Positions 21,816 to 35,105 of a DNA stretch of 64,000 bases are shown here, one piece after another. The DNA lies in contig NC_092340.1 of the NCBI RefSeq assembly GCF_046630445.1, positions 20,128,001 to 20,192,000 of the forward strand, read 5' to 3'. Within the stretch, counting starts at the first letter, position 1. Every line of letters begins with the position of its first letter. The notes beneath the pieces are model-generated. The model did not search any database. It saw only the letters and a program-made list of their open reading frames with translations, and had not been told where the DNA came from. The stretch comes from Rutidosis leptorrhynchoides (lineage: Eukaryota; Streptophyta; Magnoliopsida; Asterales; Asteraceae). A program made the position numbers and the translations under genes.

Positions 21816-22735
21816 ATGGATGTAAGTGACGATGGAATGTGTATTACACAACTTCCCGATGACCTTTTGAGCCTGATTTACTGAAAACTAAACCGAGTGT
21901 GTTATGAAAGCTCTTTTAGTGGAACGTGTCATCGTTTTCTTGATATCACAATTCTAAGTTGTCAATGCTGGATGAATGATGTTACAAGTACCACCACCTC
22001 AAAAAAGTCATACAAACTTGATTCAATTGTTCTTGGTAGATGTCTTGATCGATTCGGTCATTTTCCCGATATCAGTTCTTAATCTTGATCCTAGTAAGAT
22101 TACGGACAAGGGATTGGATACGTTAACCAAATATTGTAATAAATGGTTAATAAACGTGAGTCTTAAGTGTTGCCATCAGATAACAAAGACTGGAATCTGG
22201 CTTCTCAAACAAAATTGTCGTCAACTTCCAGCACTCAAAATATCCGGGTGTGATAAAGTAGTTGGAGTAACATGGGAACAAGGTTTTTCGGAAGCTTTGA
22301 GTGTAAGTGGTCTTGAGTAGATTTTTGAGTGTAAGTGGTCTTGAGTATCTAAAAGTTTTTGATTTGAATAAACATTTGGCTCATAATGAAGTTTGTGGTT
22401 TAGCGGCAATTGGTTCAGGAATTGACAAAAATCTTAAAATCCTTCCGTTTTGGAAGGGAACGTTTACGGATGAGTGCATCATGAAAATTTCAAAAGGTTG
22501 TCCTTTACTGCAAGAGTTGGACTTAGCGCGTTGTAGTGGAATCGAGCTACCTGGTTGGGTTTCGATTGAATTGCATTGTCAAAATTTAGAGATTTTACAT
22601 GTTTACAACTCCAAGGACCTTTGTGATAAAGGATTAATAGCTTTGGGTAATTGCTCCAAATGATCCGTCTTGTACATGACGAAATGCCAGTATATTACAT
22701 CAGGTGGGAAACAGAGATTTAATTGGCTGGCCGCT
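21816..22735 (+). pseudogene. F-box/LRR protein pseudogene, copy 2
   Basis: It starts at ATG 21816 with MDVSDDGMCITQLPDDLLSLIY, paralogous to copy 1 at 5778-6792. Lesions are a TGA at 21882-21884, a frame change between about 21976 and 22080, a stop at 22318-22320, and a 28-bp tandem duplication (unit at about 22297-22324, repeated at about 22325-22352) that shifts the frame. A TGA at 22661-22663 falls where copy 1 has TTA. LRR words such as CHQITKTGIWLLKQNC and LQELDLARCSGIELPGWVSI remain clear. The ancestral role would be an SCF substrate receptor; this copy is non-functional. Confidence 0.8.
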
Positions 22736-22764
22736 TAAAACATACTACAAGTAATATACTACAA

Positions 22765-23713
22765 GTTCATTTCTTTTTATCTCTACTCGACCTGATGTTG
22801 CATGCCCGACTGCCCACTAGTTTTGGGGCAAATAATCATTTCCTGCACATATAAATTCAACAACTAATGATCCATTTTAATGCAAACTAATTCAAGTCTC
22901 GACCCAACTCGACTAGTTTAGAAGGTATGGTCACGATAAGGGCCAACTTCACATATAGCAATAGATAGAGAAACTGAATCATCAATCAATGTCCTTATCA
23001 AATTTCAATTCCTAACAATCTTCTTACGGAGTACACAATTCAATAAGCATATTCATAAAAGCACAAGTTATGTAACGTTTACGAAATTGAAAAACAAATG
23101 AATCACACCAGATAACATCAATCAATCAATATCTAAAGTCTAAAACAACACAACCAAATAACTTTATTATTAATGTTTTACCTGATAGAAAGATGTTGTC
23201 TTTTTTATTTGTTCGTCCTGGATAGAAAGACACAGCCTTTCTATTAGTTAAAAACACTAATAATAAACTTGTTTGGTTGTGTTGTTTTAGACTTTAGACA
23301 TTGATTGATTGATGTTTCTCTGGTGTGATTGTTTTTTTTTTTTTTTTTTTCAATTTTGTAAACGTTACATAACTTGTGCTTTCATGAATGTGCTGATTGA
23401 ATTGTGTACTCCTTAAGAAGATTGTTAGGAATTGGAATTTGATAAGGACATTGATTGATGACTCAGTTTCTCCATCTATTGCTATATGTGAAGTTGGCCG
23501 ATTGATGACTCAGTTTCTCCATCTATTGCTATATGTGAAGTTGGCCCTCATCTTGACCATACCTTCTAAACTAGTCGAGACTTGAATTAGTTTGCATTAA
23601 AATGGATCATGAGTTGCTGAAATTATATGTGTAGGAAATAATTATGTGCCCCAAAAACTAGTGGGTGGGCGGGCAGGCAACATCAGGTCGAGTAGAGATA
23701 TTAAGAAATGAAG
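22765..23713. repeat. Large inverted duplication (hairpin-forming)
   Basis: The left arm (about 22765-23199) and right arm (about 23240-23713) are reverse complements of roughly 90 percent identity by eye, around a centre of only about 40 bp. No terminal signature or target duplication identifies it as a transposon. The right arm carries a perfect 47-bp tandem duplication (23453-23499 and 23500-23546) that the left arm lacks, so that duplication came later. A transcript would form a hairpin of more than 400 bp. No protein is encoded. Confidence 0.8.
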
Positions 23714-24243
23714 CTACTGGTTTATGTGATGAAAGTGCTCCATCTCTCATTTGGCTATTTGTTTTTTGATTATTATTTTATTCCCAAATCTTTGAAACAC
23801 TGTCATATTCCATTTCGACTTTGACCCCTGATGATATCGAGTATTCAGTTTTTTTTTATTGTTGTTAGTTTAAATCAAATATATACTTGCACCCTAGATT
23901 GGTCATTACATGGTCTTCTTTGATGATTACATTAGAATTAGATGTACTCGAATGCTAGATATTATTATTTTGTTTCCTATTGCTGGTAAGTGATGAATAA
24001 AGGTGAAGTTAGGTTTTTACTCTCACATGTTATAGGGAGGGAGTTAACAGAAAGTTTTAATGGAAGTTAACAAGAGTGACCATTGCCATTGCCATGCATA
24101 TTTAAGTGAGGCACAAGGACCATAGGTGCAATTTACTCACTCTTATGGCTTGTGTGAGAATTTCACGACCATATAGGTTTTACCAACCAACATAAACTAA
24201 TTACCCTTAAATATAAAAGTTTTTATATATACAACATAAACCA
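23714..24243. other. Intergenic sequence
   Basis: AT-rich, with no ORF or repeat that I recognise. Confidence 0.4.
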
Positions 24244-25261
24244 TGCCAACTTCTAACAATGAAGCTGGAGGTGTTATTGAAAATGTAAAGTTGTATGAGA
24301 GTTGTACTAATAAGATTTTCTTCAACTTCTCACTGACAGATTAAAACGCCACCCACTCGCGATGATCACATCAACGCTGCTAAGGTCACTACAATGATCT
24401 ATGTTTGCAATTTTCCACCAACGTTTGGCATCAACGATCTCCGAGAACATCTGTGAGGAACACGGAACATTGATGGACGTTAAGTTATCGAAACAGGGCT
24501 GCAGATTTGCTTTTGTTCGTTTTCTCAATGTCGAATCGGTCCGATCATTATAAGTACGTCTGTCTTCCTTATGGATTGGTAACTTTCACTTGCACGCAGA
24601 TTTGAGAAGATTTGGTAGAGATGAGGCCCATAAGAACAGATCCGTGTCTAATTTGAACCATTCGTCCCATCCGATTCATCCCACTAGGGCCGCCAATCTC
24701 CAGAATTTTCCACCTCTGCCTAAATAAACTTGTGCATCTACGCTGCATGGGGAAAAACCTAATTCTGAGGTTCCAACTTTATTATCTCTTACTATCCCTG
24801 ACAAGGATCTAATCAAAACCTCTGAAGCGCCTAAACTTCTCTTTGTTAAAATAAAAAATCCGGAATTCATCCCGTACTTAAAACGAATTTGGCACGTTGA
24901 AGGGTTCTTGAATAATGATATACATCATCTCGGTGGATCATGGATTGACGTGTTTTCGAACGACAACACTCTCTTGGCTTTCTCTAAGAATGATACTATT
25001 CTTTCTTATGTTGAGGAATGGCGAAAGTATGATGATCTCTTTGTGATTAATGAACGTGCAGTTTGTTTAGATATCAAGGGGTTACCTTCGTGTGCCTGGA
25101 CCAAAGAAATTTATAAAAGGGTAGCTCTCGTTTTTGGTTATTGTGCTTTTTCGCTTAATTCAGATGATCAAGTTGATTGTGGAAAAATATATGTTCTAAC
25201 GAAACGGCTAGATTACATTCACAACGCTATTCTTGTCACTGTCAAAAACAAACAATGGTAG
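24244..25261 (+). pseudogene. LINE ORF1-type protein with RRM, decayed
   Basis: Plus-strand frames, interrupted by stops, show an RNA-recognition motif: RNP2-like MIYVCNFPPTFG (about 24393-24430) and RNP1-like CRFAFVRFLNVE (about 24500-24537). A linker with FPPLP follows. The open frame 24908-25261 then gives WIDVFSNDNTLLAFSK, LDIKGLPSCAW and CGKIYVLTKRLDYI. This RRM plus downstream domain layout is typical of ORF1 in a plant LINE clade. No ORF2 or poly(A) tail is visible nearby. A host RRM gene relic is possible but less likely. Confidence 0.6.
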
Positions 25262-25836
25262 CCATATTTCCAGTTAATTATTTAAGTCTTCGGTGGTGAC
25301 AATGGTAGCTTTCCATAGAAATCTATAATGTCAAAGTAGGCCTACCAATTTCATTGTCAAAAATCGTCAAACCGTCAATTTTTCAACAATCAACTTTAGT
25401 GACAGAAACACACAAAGAAAAATGCTAATAGCTTGGCAGAAATGTTGAAATCAACAATTGTACCTGGTGTTCATAAAGTCAGATTGCACTGTACATAGCA
25501 TTAGATATCATTAAAGCTATTTTTTAATTTCAGCCATTGGATTAACAAAATTACCTTGCCTAACCCTATTATCTAACCATTGCATCAACTTAAACATACT
25601 TATAACTCAATAAGTAAAACATTAGCATCTTTCTTCCCCTTTTACCCTTCATTATACGCGGTACCCAACATATTTAGGGCTAAAAGGATTAGGACGATAC
25701 AAACGACTACAAACATACTTCTAACATCCAAGCGATAAATCAAAAATTTAGTCCACTTTGAAAAGTTTGTTGTAGAGGTTATATTGTTCAAGTAATTCAT
25801 GATATCAACAATTGATTCAGTGGTTAGTATTTGTGA
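25262..25836. other. Intergenic sequence
   Basis: AT-rich, with no feature that I can support. Confidence 0.4.
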
Positions 25837-25841
25837 ATTTC

Positions 25842-26387
25842 TGTTACGATCCCACATTTCTATGGGATTGAGTGATGGTTTATAAGCTTGGGTGTTTTCC
25901 CATCCTTCAAGCTAGCTTTTGGGAGTGAGTCTACACTTAAGCTTATGGCTACATCGGGCCATCCCCTTGATTCTTAAGTGAATTCAGGGTTAGTCTCGGG
26001 TCTCCTCGATTCAAGTTATCAATTCAGAAAGATCATAATAAATGGTATCAGAGCTAGTCTCACCTTTCGGGACCCGACACTCGGAGTGGTGACCTATGGA
26101 GTGGTGGCTTGGACCGAGAGAGGGTGCCAATCGTGACTAACATAGCCGTGACCAACGAGGACGTTGGCTGAGGGTGGGGTATTGTTACGATCCCATATTG
26201 CTCAAGTATGGGATTGAGGTATGGGTTATAAGTTTGGGTGTCCCCGCCTCCTTCAAGCTAGCTTTTGGGAGTGAGTTCTACACTTAGGCTTATGGCTACA
26301 TTGGATTATCCCCTCGATAAGTAAGTAAATTCAGGGTTAGTCTCGGTTCTCCTCGATTCAAGTTATCAATTCAGGAAGATCATAACA
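25842..26387 (+). mobile_element. TRIM (terminal-repeat retrotransposon in miniature)
   Basis: The element is 546 bp. Terminal direct repeats at 25842-26040 and 26183-26387 (about 200 bp) begin TGTTACGATCCCA and end GATCATAACA; the left copy ends ATAATA. The 142-bp interior begins with a near-perfect initiator Met tRNA PBS, TGGTATCAGAGC (26043-26054), and ends with a G-rich polypurine tract (about 26167-26180). The target duplication ATTTC is at 25837-25841 and 26388-26392. There is no coding capacity, so it must have used enzymes of an autonomous element. Confidence 0.93.
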
Positions 26388-26392
26388 ATTTC

Positions 26393-26860
26393 AGTTTTGA
26401 TTCATTATTTTTTAAGCTGATCTCATGTTCTGGTAATAAAAATATGAATTTTAACATAAGATCATTGATTGTATTACAATGATCGTTTGCATACTCTATA
26501 TACTTGTGTTGTTTTGCTTAGGTTAACCAAAATTGTAGAAGTTTTCACTTACAACGGTTTTGCTTCAAGATGGTTGGTTTGGATTTCGATTCATTAGCTT
26601 TGAACAAGGCTGCCTGTAGACAACAACTACAACAATACCCAATTCCACTAAAGTGGAGTATGGGGAGGTTAGATGTAGACAGTCTTTCCTCCACCCTAAA
26701 GTAAAAGGGAAGTCATTCCTCCACCCACGGATACCTATTGGTCCCCAGGTAGAGGAAGTCGTCCCTCCCTATCCTGTAGAGCAGAGAGGCTGCTTCCTAG
26801 AGACCTCCGGACAGAAAGAACCATGAATTCCGATATGTGAAGTAAAAATATACAAGTAAA
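26393..26860. repeat. Dispersed SINE-like repeat in intergenic DNA
   Basis: About 26610-26820 (CAACAACTACAACAATACCC ... TGGGGAGG ... GAGAGGCTGCTTCC) resembles a repeat widespread in plant genomes, probably SINE-derived. I could not define its ends or pol III boxes. Confidence 0.35.
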
Positions 26861-27475
26861 GTTGATAAAATATAAACTTTACCATGAATAATGTATACTC
26901 CAATACGATATGTATAGATAAATAAAGCATGTAATATAATGTAATATAACATATAAGTAAAATATGTAAGTGTCAAATATGTAAGTATAACAAGTCATGT
27001 AAGTACAATAAGTATACGTAATTGGTATGAAGCATGTAGGTAAAATATGTAGTATAAAATAGATGGTATACTATGTAAGCATTGACAAATAAGTATACTA
27101 TGTTACCATAAAAACATGTGATATGTAAGTACGTATAATTTAATTGCTATATAATGTAATACAAACATGTAACCATATAGTGCAATAAAGCATGTGAATA
27201 TGCTACAATAAGTATAGATATATTATATATCCATAAAACATGTGCTGCCAATACGTAAAGTCACACGAAAAAAGAAAAAAAAAATTGCATAATAATAGAC
27301 ATATATGAAGTGCATACAAGCAAGTAGGCAGGAAATATAATATAAATATATAAAATAAATAAACAAATAAACAATATATAGAACCTAGTCATCTATTCTA
27401 ATTTTACTCCTCCACAAATTCCTATCAGAAGTCATGTCCTCGGTCAATAAAAGCTCCTTCATGTCAAGCTTCAGT
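26861..27475. repeat. AT-rich degenerate repeats
   Basis: Many imperfect copies of words like ATGTAAGTA and CATGTAATATA lie between about 26900 and 27250. No gene is present. The Tekay-type element begins at 27476. Confidence 0.4.
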
Positions 27476-30400
27476 TGAAATGTCCCGTTCATATTGATTA
27501 TAAACGTTCCATATTAATTGATTTCGTCGCGAGGTTTTGACCTCTATATGAGACGTTTTTCAAAGACTGCATTCATTTTTAAAACAACCATAACCTTTAT
27601 TTTATTGATGAAGGTTTAAAAGCATTACGTAGATTATCAAATAATGATAATCTAAAATATACCGTTTACATACGACCATTACATAATGGTTTACAATAAG
27701 AATATATTACATCAAAAATAAGTTTCTTGAATGCAGTTTTTACATAATATCATACAAGCATGGACTCCAAATCTTGTCCTTATTTTAGTATGCAATAGCG
27801 GAAGCTCTTAATAATCACCTGAGAATAAACATGCTTAAAACGTCAACAAAAATGTTGGTGAGTTATAGGTTTAACCTATATATTATCAAATCATAATAAT
27901 AGACCACAAGATTTCATATTTCAATATACATCCCATACATAGAGATAAAAATTATTCATATGGTGAACACCTGGTAACCGACATTAACAAGATGTATATA
28001 TAAGAATATCCCCATCATTCCGGGACACCCTTCGGATATGATATAAATTTCGAAGTACTAAAGCATCCGGTACTTTGGATGGGGTTTGTTAGGCCCAATA
28101 GATCTATCTTTAGGATTCGCGTCAATTAAGGTGTCTGTTCCCTAATTCTTAGATTACCAGACTTAATAAAAATGGGCATATTCGATTTCGATAATTCAAC
28201 CATAGAATGTAGTTTCACGTACTTGTGTCTATTTTGTAAATCATTTATAAAACCTGCATGTATTCTCATCCCAAAAATATTAGATTTTAAAAGTGGGACT
28301 ATAACTCACTTTCACAGATATTTCCTTCCTCGAAAATAAGACTTGGCCACAGATCGATTCACGAACCTATACAAATATGTACATATATATCAAAGTATGA
28401 TCAAAATATAATTACAACCATTTTTATTATGTTTTAAAGACTTGAGTGTATTAAGTCAGTTGTCCTCGTTAATAACCTACAGCTAGTTGTCCACAGTTAG
28501 ATGTACAGAAATAAATCGATATATATATATTATCTTGAATCAATCCACGACCCAGTGTATACACGTCTCAGCCTAGATCACAACTCAAAGTATATATATT
28601 TTTGAAATCACCCTCAACCCTGTATAGCTAACTCCAACATTACTGCATATAGAGTGTCTATGGTTGTTCCAAATAATATATATATATATACATGGGTCGA
28701 TATGATATGTCAAAACATTTGCATACGTGTCTATGGTATCCCAAGATTACATAATATATTAGAATACATGTATAATACAATATAAGTTAGCTAGGATATG
28801 ATTTGTATAGATTTGTTAAACATTTCCCGTAGCAAAAAAGATCAAAAATATCCAATCTTGTTTTACCCATAACTTCTTCATTTTAAATCCGTTTTGAGTG
28901 AATCAAATTGTTATGGTTTCATATTGAACTCTATTTTATGAATCTAAACAGAAAAAGTATAGGTTTATAGTCGGAAATATAAGTTACAAGTCGTTTTTGT
29001 AAAGGTAGTCATTTCAGTCGAAAGAACGACGTCTAGATGACCATTTTAGAAAACATACTTCCACTTTGAGTTTAACCTTAATTTTTGGATATAGTTTCAT
29101 GTTCATATGAAAAATCATTTTCCCAGAAGAACAACTTTTAAATCAAAGTTTATCATAGTTTTTAATTATCCAAACCAAAACAGCCCCCGGTTTCACTACG
29201 ACGGCGTATATCCGATTTTATGGTGTTCATCGTGTTTCCAGGTTTTAAATCATTAAGTTAGCATATCATAAAGATATAGAACATGTGTTTAGTTGATTTT
29301 AAAAGTCAAGTTAGAAGGATTAACTTTTGTTTGCGAACAAGTTTAGAATTAACTAAACTATGTTCTAGTGATTACAAGTTTAAACCTTCGAATAAGATAG
29401 CTTTATATGTATGAATCGAATGATGTTATGAACATCATTACTACCTCAAGTTTTCTGGATAAAATTACTAGAAATGAGAAAAATGGATCTAGCTTCAAAG
29501 GATCCTTGGATGGCTTGAAAGTTCTTGAAACAGAATCATGACACGAAAACAGTTCAAGTAAGATTTTCACTCGAAATAAGATTGTTATAGTTGTAGAAAT
29601 TGAATCAAAGTTTGAATATGAATATTACCTTGACTTAGAAAAATAACCTACTGTAAATAACAAAGGTTCCTTGATCTTATATGATTACTTGGAATGGATT
29701 AGAAAGCTTGGAAGTAGACTTGCAAACTTGGAAGTATTCTTGATTTTTATGAAATTATACTTATGGAATTTATGAAGAACACTTAGAACTTGAAGATGGA
29801 ACTTGAGAGAGATCAATTAGATGAAGAAAATTGAAGAATGAAAGTGTTTGTAGGTGTTTTTGGTCGTTGGTATATTGATTAGATATAAAGGATATGTAAT
29901 TTTGTTTTCATGTAAATAAGTCATGAATGATTACTCATATTTTTGTAATTTTAGGAGATATTTCATGCTAGTTGCCAAATGATGGTTCCCATATGTGTTA
30001 GGTGACTCACATGGGCTGCTAAGAGCTGATCATTAGAGTGTATATACCAATAGTACATACATCTAAAAGCTGTGTATTGTACGAGTACGAATACGGGTGC
30101 ATACGAGTAGAATTGTTGATGAAACTGAACGAGGATGTAATTGTAAGCATTTTTGTTAAGTAGAAGTATTTTGATATGTGTCTTGAAGTCTTTCAAAAGT
30201 GTAAGAATACATATCAAAACACAACATGTATATACATTCTAATGGAGTCGTTAAGTCTTCGTTAGTCGTTACATGTAAGTGTTGTTTTGAAACCTTTAAG
30301 TTAACGATCTAAATTAATGTTGCTAACCCAATGTTTATTATATCAAATGAGATATTAAATTATTATATTATCATGATATTATGATGTATGAATATCTCTT

Positions 30401-30962
30401 AATATGATATATACATTAAAATATCGTTACAACGATAATCGTTACATATAAGTCTCGTTTCGTAATTCTTGGGTTAGTAGTCTTGTTTTTACATATGTAG
30501 TTCATTGTTAACACACTTAATGATATATTTAAATATCATTTTATCATGTTAAATATAGTGTATCAATATATTAATATGATACATATGTATTTAGTAGACG
30601 TTATCATAACGATAATCGTTATATATATCATTTCGAGTTTCTTAACTTAGTAATCTCATTTCTTATGTATATCACACATTGTTAATATACTTAGTGTGAT
30701 ACTTACTCATCATAATCTTATGTCAACCATATATATATGTCTATATATATATATATATATATATACCACAACATGTAGTTTTTACAATTTTGTAACGTTC
30801 GTGAATCGCCGGTCAACATGGGTGATCAATTGTCTATATGAAACTTATTTCATTTAATCAAGTCTTAACAAGTTTGATTGCTTAACACGTTGGAAACATT
30901 TAGTCATGTAAATATCAATCTCAATTAATATATATAAACATGGAAAAGTTCGGGTCACTACA
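27476..30962 (-). repeat. Outer Tekay-type element 3' LTR
   Basis: It is 3487 bp. On the plus strand it begins TGAAATGTCCCG and ends CGGGTCACTACA, so on the coding strand it runs TGTAGTGACCCG to CGGGACATTTCA. It is colinear with 50984-54080. Confidence 0.93.
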
Positions 30963-30997
30963 GTACCTACCCGTTAAATAAATTTCGTCCTGAAATT

Positions 30998-31604
30998 TTA
31001 AGCTGTTGAAGGTGTTGACGAATATTCTGGAAATAGATGCGGGTATTTCTTCTCCATCTGATCTTTATGCTCCCAGGTGAACTCGGGTCCTCTACGAGCA
31101 TTCCATCGAATCTTAACAATCGGTATCTTGTTTTGCTTAAGTCTCTTAACCTCACGATCCATTATTTCGACTGGTTCTTCAATGAATTGAAGTTTTTCAT
31201 TGATTTGGATTTCGTCCAACGGAATAGTGAGATCTTCTTTAGCAAAACATTTCTTCAAATTCGAGACGTGGAAAGTGTTATGTACAGCCGCGAGTTGTTG
31301 AGGTAGCTCCAGTTGGTAAGCTACTGGTCCGACACGATCTATAATCTTGAATGGTCCAATGTACCTTGGATTTAATTTCCCCCGTTTACCAAATCGAACA
31401 ACGCCTTTCCAAGGTGAAACCTTAAGCATGACCATTTCTCCAATTTCAAACTCTATATCTTTTCTTTTACTGTCCGCGTAGCTCTTTTGTCGACTCCGGG
31501 CGGTTTTCAATCGTTGTTGAATTTGGATGATTTTCTCGGTAGTTTCTTGTATTATCTCCGGACCCGTAATCTGTCTATCCCCCACTTCATTCCAACAAAT
31601 CGGA
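30998..31604 (-). pseudogene. 3' end of outer element pol (integrase C terminus, chromodomain-like)
   Basis: This is the segment of the outer polyprotein left of the inner insertion. Read from 31604 down it has the integrase C-terminal [19 protein letters not shown] and [11 protein letters not shown] motifs, then HVSNLKKC. It ends in a chromodomain-like tail ([23 protein letters not shown]) and a stop at 30998-31000. Its frame is in register with 45050-49031 once the inner element and one copy of the TSD are removed. The ORF now starts inside the inner LTR, so its first residues are not native. Confidence 0.9.
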
Positions 31605-34600
31605 TGTAGTGACCCGAACTTTTCCATGTTTATATATATTAATTGAGATTGATATTTATATGATTAAATGTTTCAAACATGTTAAGCAATCAAACTTGTT
31701 AAGACTTGATTAATTGAAATATGTTTCATATAGACAATTGACCACCCAAGTTGACCGGTGATTCACGAACGTTAAAACTTGTAAAAACTATACGATGACA
31801 TATATATGGTTATATATATAGTTAACATGATTTTATTATAAGTATGTATCTCATTAGGTATTTTAACAATGAGTTATATACATAAAAATGAGACTATTAA
31901 TTTAAGAAACTCGAAAACGATATATATAACGATTATCGTTATAACAACGTCTTACTAGGTACATATGAATCATATTAAGATATTGATACACTTGGTTAAT
32001 TATGTTAAATGATAAGTAAATATATTATTAAGTGTATTAACAATGAAATACATATGTAAAAATAAGACTACTAATTTAATGATTTCGAAACGAGACATAT
32101 ATGTAACGATTATCGTTGTAACGACATTTAACTGTATATATATCATACTAAGATATATTATATATCATAATATTATGATAATATAACAATTTAACATCTC
32201 ATTTGTTATAATAAACAATGGGTTAACAACATTCAACAAGATCGTTAACCTAAAGGTTTCAAAACAACACTTACATGTAACGACTAACGATGACTTAACG
32301 ACTCAGTTAAAATGTATATACATGTAGTGTTTTAATATGTATTTATACACTTTTGAAAGACTTCAATACACTTATCAAAATACTTCTACTTAACAAAAAT
32401 GCTTACAATTACATCCTCGTTCAGTTTCATCAACAATTCTACTCGTATGCACCCGTATTCGTACTCGTACAATACACAGCTTTTAGATGTATGTACTATT
32501 GGTATATACACTCCAATGATCAGCTCTTAGCAGCCCATGTGAGTCACCTAACACATGTGGGAACCATCATTTGGCAACTAGCATGAAATATCTCATAAAA
32601 TTACAAAAATATGAGTAATCATTCATGACTTATTTACATGAAAACAAAATTACATATCCTTTATATCTAATCCATACACCAACGACCAAAAACACCTACA
32701 AACACTTTCATTCTTCAATTTTCTTCATCTAATTGATCTCTCTCAAGTTCTATCTTCAAGTTCTAAGTGTTCTTCATAAATTCCAAAAGTTCTAGTTTCA
32801 TAAAATCAAGAATACTTTCAAGTTTGCTAGCTCACTTCCAATCTTGTAAGGTGATCATCCAACCTCAAGAAATCTTTGTTTCTTACATTAGGTTATCATT
32901 CTAATACAAGGTAATAATCATATTCAAACTTTGGTTCAATTTCTATAACTATAACAATCTTATTTCAAGTGATGATCTTACTTGAACTTGTTTTCGTGTC
33001 ATGATTCTGCTTCAAGAACTTCGAGCCATCCAAGGATCCGTTGAAGCTAGATCCATTTTTCTCTTTTCCAGTAGGTTTATCCAAGGAACTTAAGGTAGTA
33101 ATGATGTTCATAACATCATTCAATTCATACATATAAAGCTATCTTATTCGAAGGTTTAAACTTGTAATCACTAGAACATAGTTTAGTTAATTCTAAACTT
33201 GTTCGCAAACAAAAGTTAATCCTTCTAACTTGACTTTTAAAATCAACTAAACACATGTTCTATATCTATATGATATGCTAACTTAATGATTTAAAACCTG
33301 GAAACACGAAAAATACCGTAAAACCGGATTTACGCCGTCGTAGTAACACCGCGGGCTGTTTTGGGTTAGTTAATTAAAAACTATGATAAACTTTGATTTA
33401 AAAGTTGTTATTCTGGGAAAATGATTTTTATTATGAACATGAAACTATATCCAAAAATTATGGTTAAACTCAAAGTGGAAGTATGTTTTCTAAAATGGTC
33501 ATCTAGACGTCGTTCTTTCGACTGAAATGACTACCTTTACAAAAACGACTTGTAACTTATTTTTCTGACTATAAACCTATAATTTTTCTGTTTAGATTCA
33601 TAAAATAGAGTTCAATATGAAACCATAGCAATTTGATTCACTCAAAACGGATTTAAAATGAAGAAGTTATGGGTAAAACAAGATTGGATAATTTTTCTCA
33701 TTTTAGCTACGTGAAAATTGGTAACAAATCTATTCCAACCATAACTTAATCAACTTGTATTGTATATTATGTAATCTTGAGATACCATAGACACGTATAC
33801 AATGTTTCGACCTATCATGTCGACACATCTATATATATTTCGGAACAACCATAGACACTCTATATGTGAATGTTGGAGTTAGCTATACAGGGTTGAGGTT
33901 GATTCCAAAATATATATAGTTTGAGTTGTGATCAATACTGAGATACGTATACACTGGGACGTGGATTGATTCAAGATAATATTTATCGATTTATTTCTGT
34001 ACATCTAACTGTGGACAACTAGTTGTAGGTTACTAACGAGGACAGCTGACTTAATAAACTTAAAACATCAAAATATATTAAAAGTGTTGTAAATATATTT
34101 TGAACATACTTTGATATATATGTATATATTGTTATAGGTTCGTGAATCAACCAGTGGCCAAGTCTTACTTCCCGACGAAGTAAAAATCTGTGAAAGTGAG
34201 TTATAGTCCCACTTTTAAAATCTAATATTTTTGGGATGAGAATACATGCAGGTTTTATAAATGATTTACAAAATAGACACAAGTACGTGAAACTACATTC
34301 TATGGTTGAATTATCGAAATCGAATATGCCCCTTTTTATTAAGTCTGGTAATCTAAGAATTAGGGAACAGACACCCTAATTGACGCGAATCCTAAAGATA
34401 GATCTATTGGGCCTAACAAACCCCATCCAAAGTACCGGATGCTTTAGTACTTCGAAATTTATATCATATCCGAAGGGTGTCCCGGAATGATGGGGATATT
34501 CTTATATATGCATCTTGTTAATGTCGGTTACCAGGTGTTCACCATATGAATGATTTTTATCTCTATGTATGGGATGTGTATTGAAATATGAAATCTTGTG

Positions 34601-35029
34601 GTCTATTATTATGATTTGATATATATAGGTTAAACCTATAACTCACCAACATTTTTGTTGACATTTTAAGCATGTTTATTCTCAGGTGATTATTAAGAGC
34701 TTCCGCTGTCGCATACTTAAATAAGGACGAGATTTGGAGTCCATGCTTGTATGATATTGTGTAAAAACTGCATTCAAGAAACTTATTTTGTTGTAACATA
34801 TTTGTATTGTAAACCATTATGTAATGGTCGCGTGTAAACAGGATATTTTAGATTATCATTATTTGATAATCTACGTAAAGCTTTTTAAACCTTTATTGAT
34901 GAAATAAAGGTTATGGTTTGTTTTAAAATGAATGCAGTCTTTGAAAAACGTCTCATATAGAGGTCAAAACCTCGCAACGAAATCAATTAATATGGAACGT
35001 TTTTAATCAATAAGAACGTGACATTTCAG
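31605..35029 (+). repeat. Inner element 5' LTR
   Basis: It is 3425 bp, TGTAGTGACCCG to GTGACATTTCA, directly repeated at 41626-45049. It contains a 77-aa open frame (32353-32586) that recurs in the other LTR copies. That is most simply explained by shared descent. Confidence 0.95.
32659..32670 (+). promoter_or_regulatory. Possible LTR TATA box
   Basis: CTTTATATCTAA is followed about 30 bp on by a CT-rich leader (CTTTCATTCTTC). It is conserved at the matching place in the other LTRs (for example about 42681 in the 3' LTR). This is a prediction from spacing and composition only. Confidence 0.35.
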
Positions 35030-35031
35030 TT

Positions 35032-35048
35032 GGTATCCGAGCGTTGGT
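35032..35048 (+). other. Inner element primer-binding site
   Basis: TGGTATCCGAGCGTTGG starts two bases after the LTR end. It matches the initiator Met tRNA complement TGGTATCAGAGC with a substitution at the eighth base, which the outer element shares. Confidence 0.75.
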
Positions 35049-35105
35049 CTTAGAGAACCAGAATTTTGCATTAGTGTGTCTTATCTAGTTTGTTAGGATG
35101 CATTA

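Noticed and set aside
25642-25857. 71-aa minus-strand ORF
   Set aside because: It overlaps the TRIM terminus and has no family resemblance.
26861-27260. Regularly spaced ATGTAAGTA-like words, considered as a CRISPR or satellite array
   Set aside because: Units and spacing are irregular and the genome is plant; only degenerate AT-rich repeats are supported.
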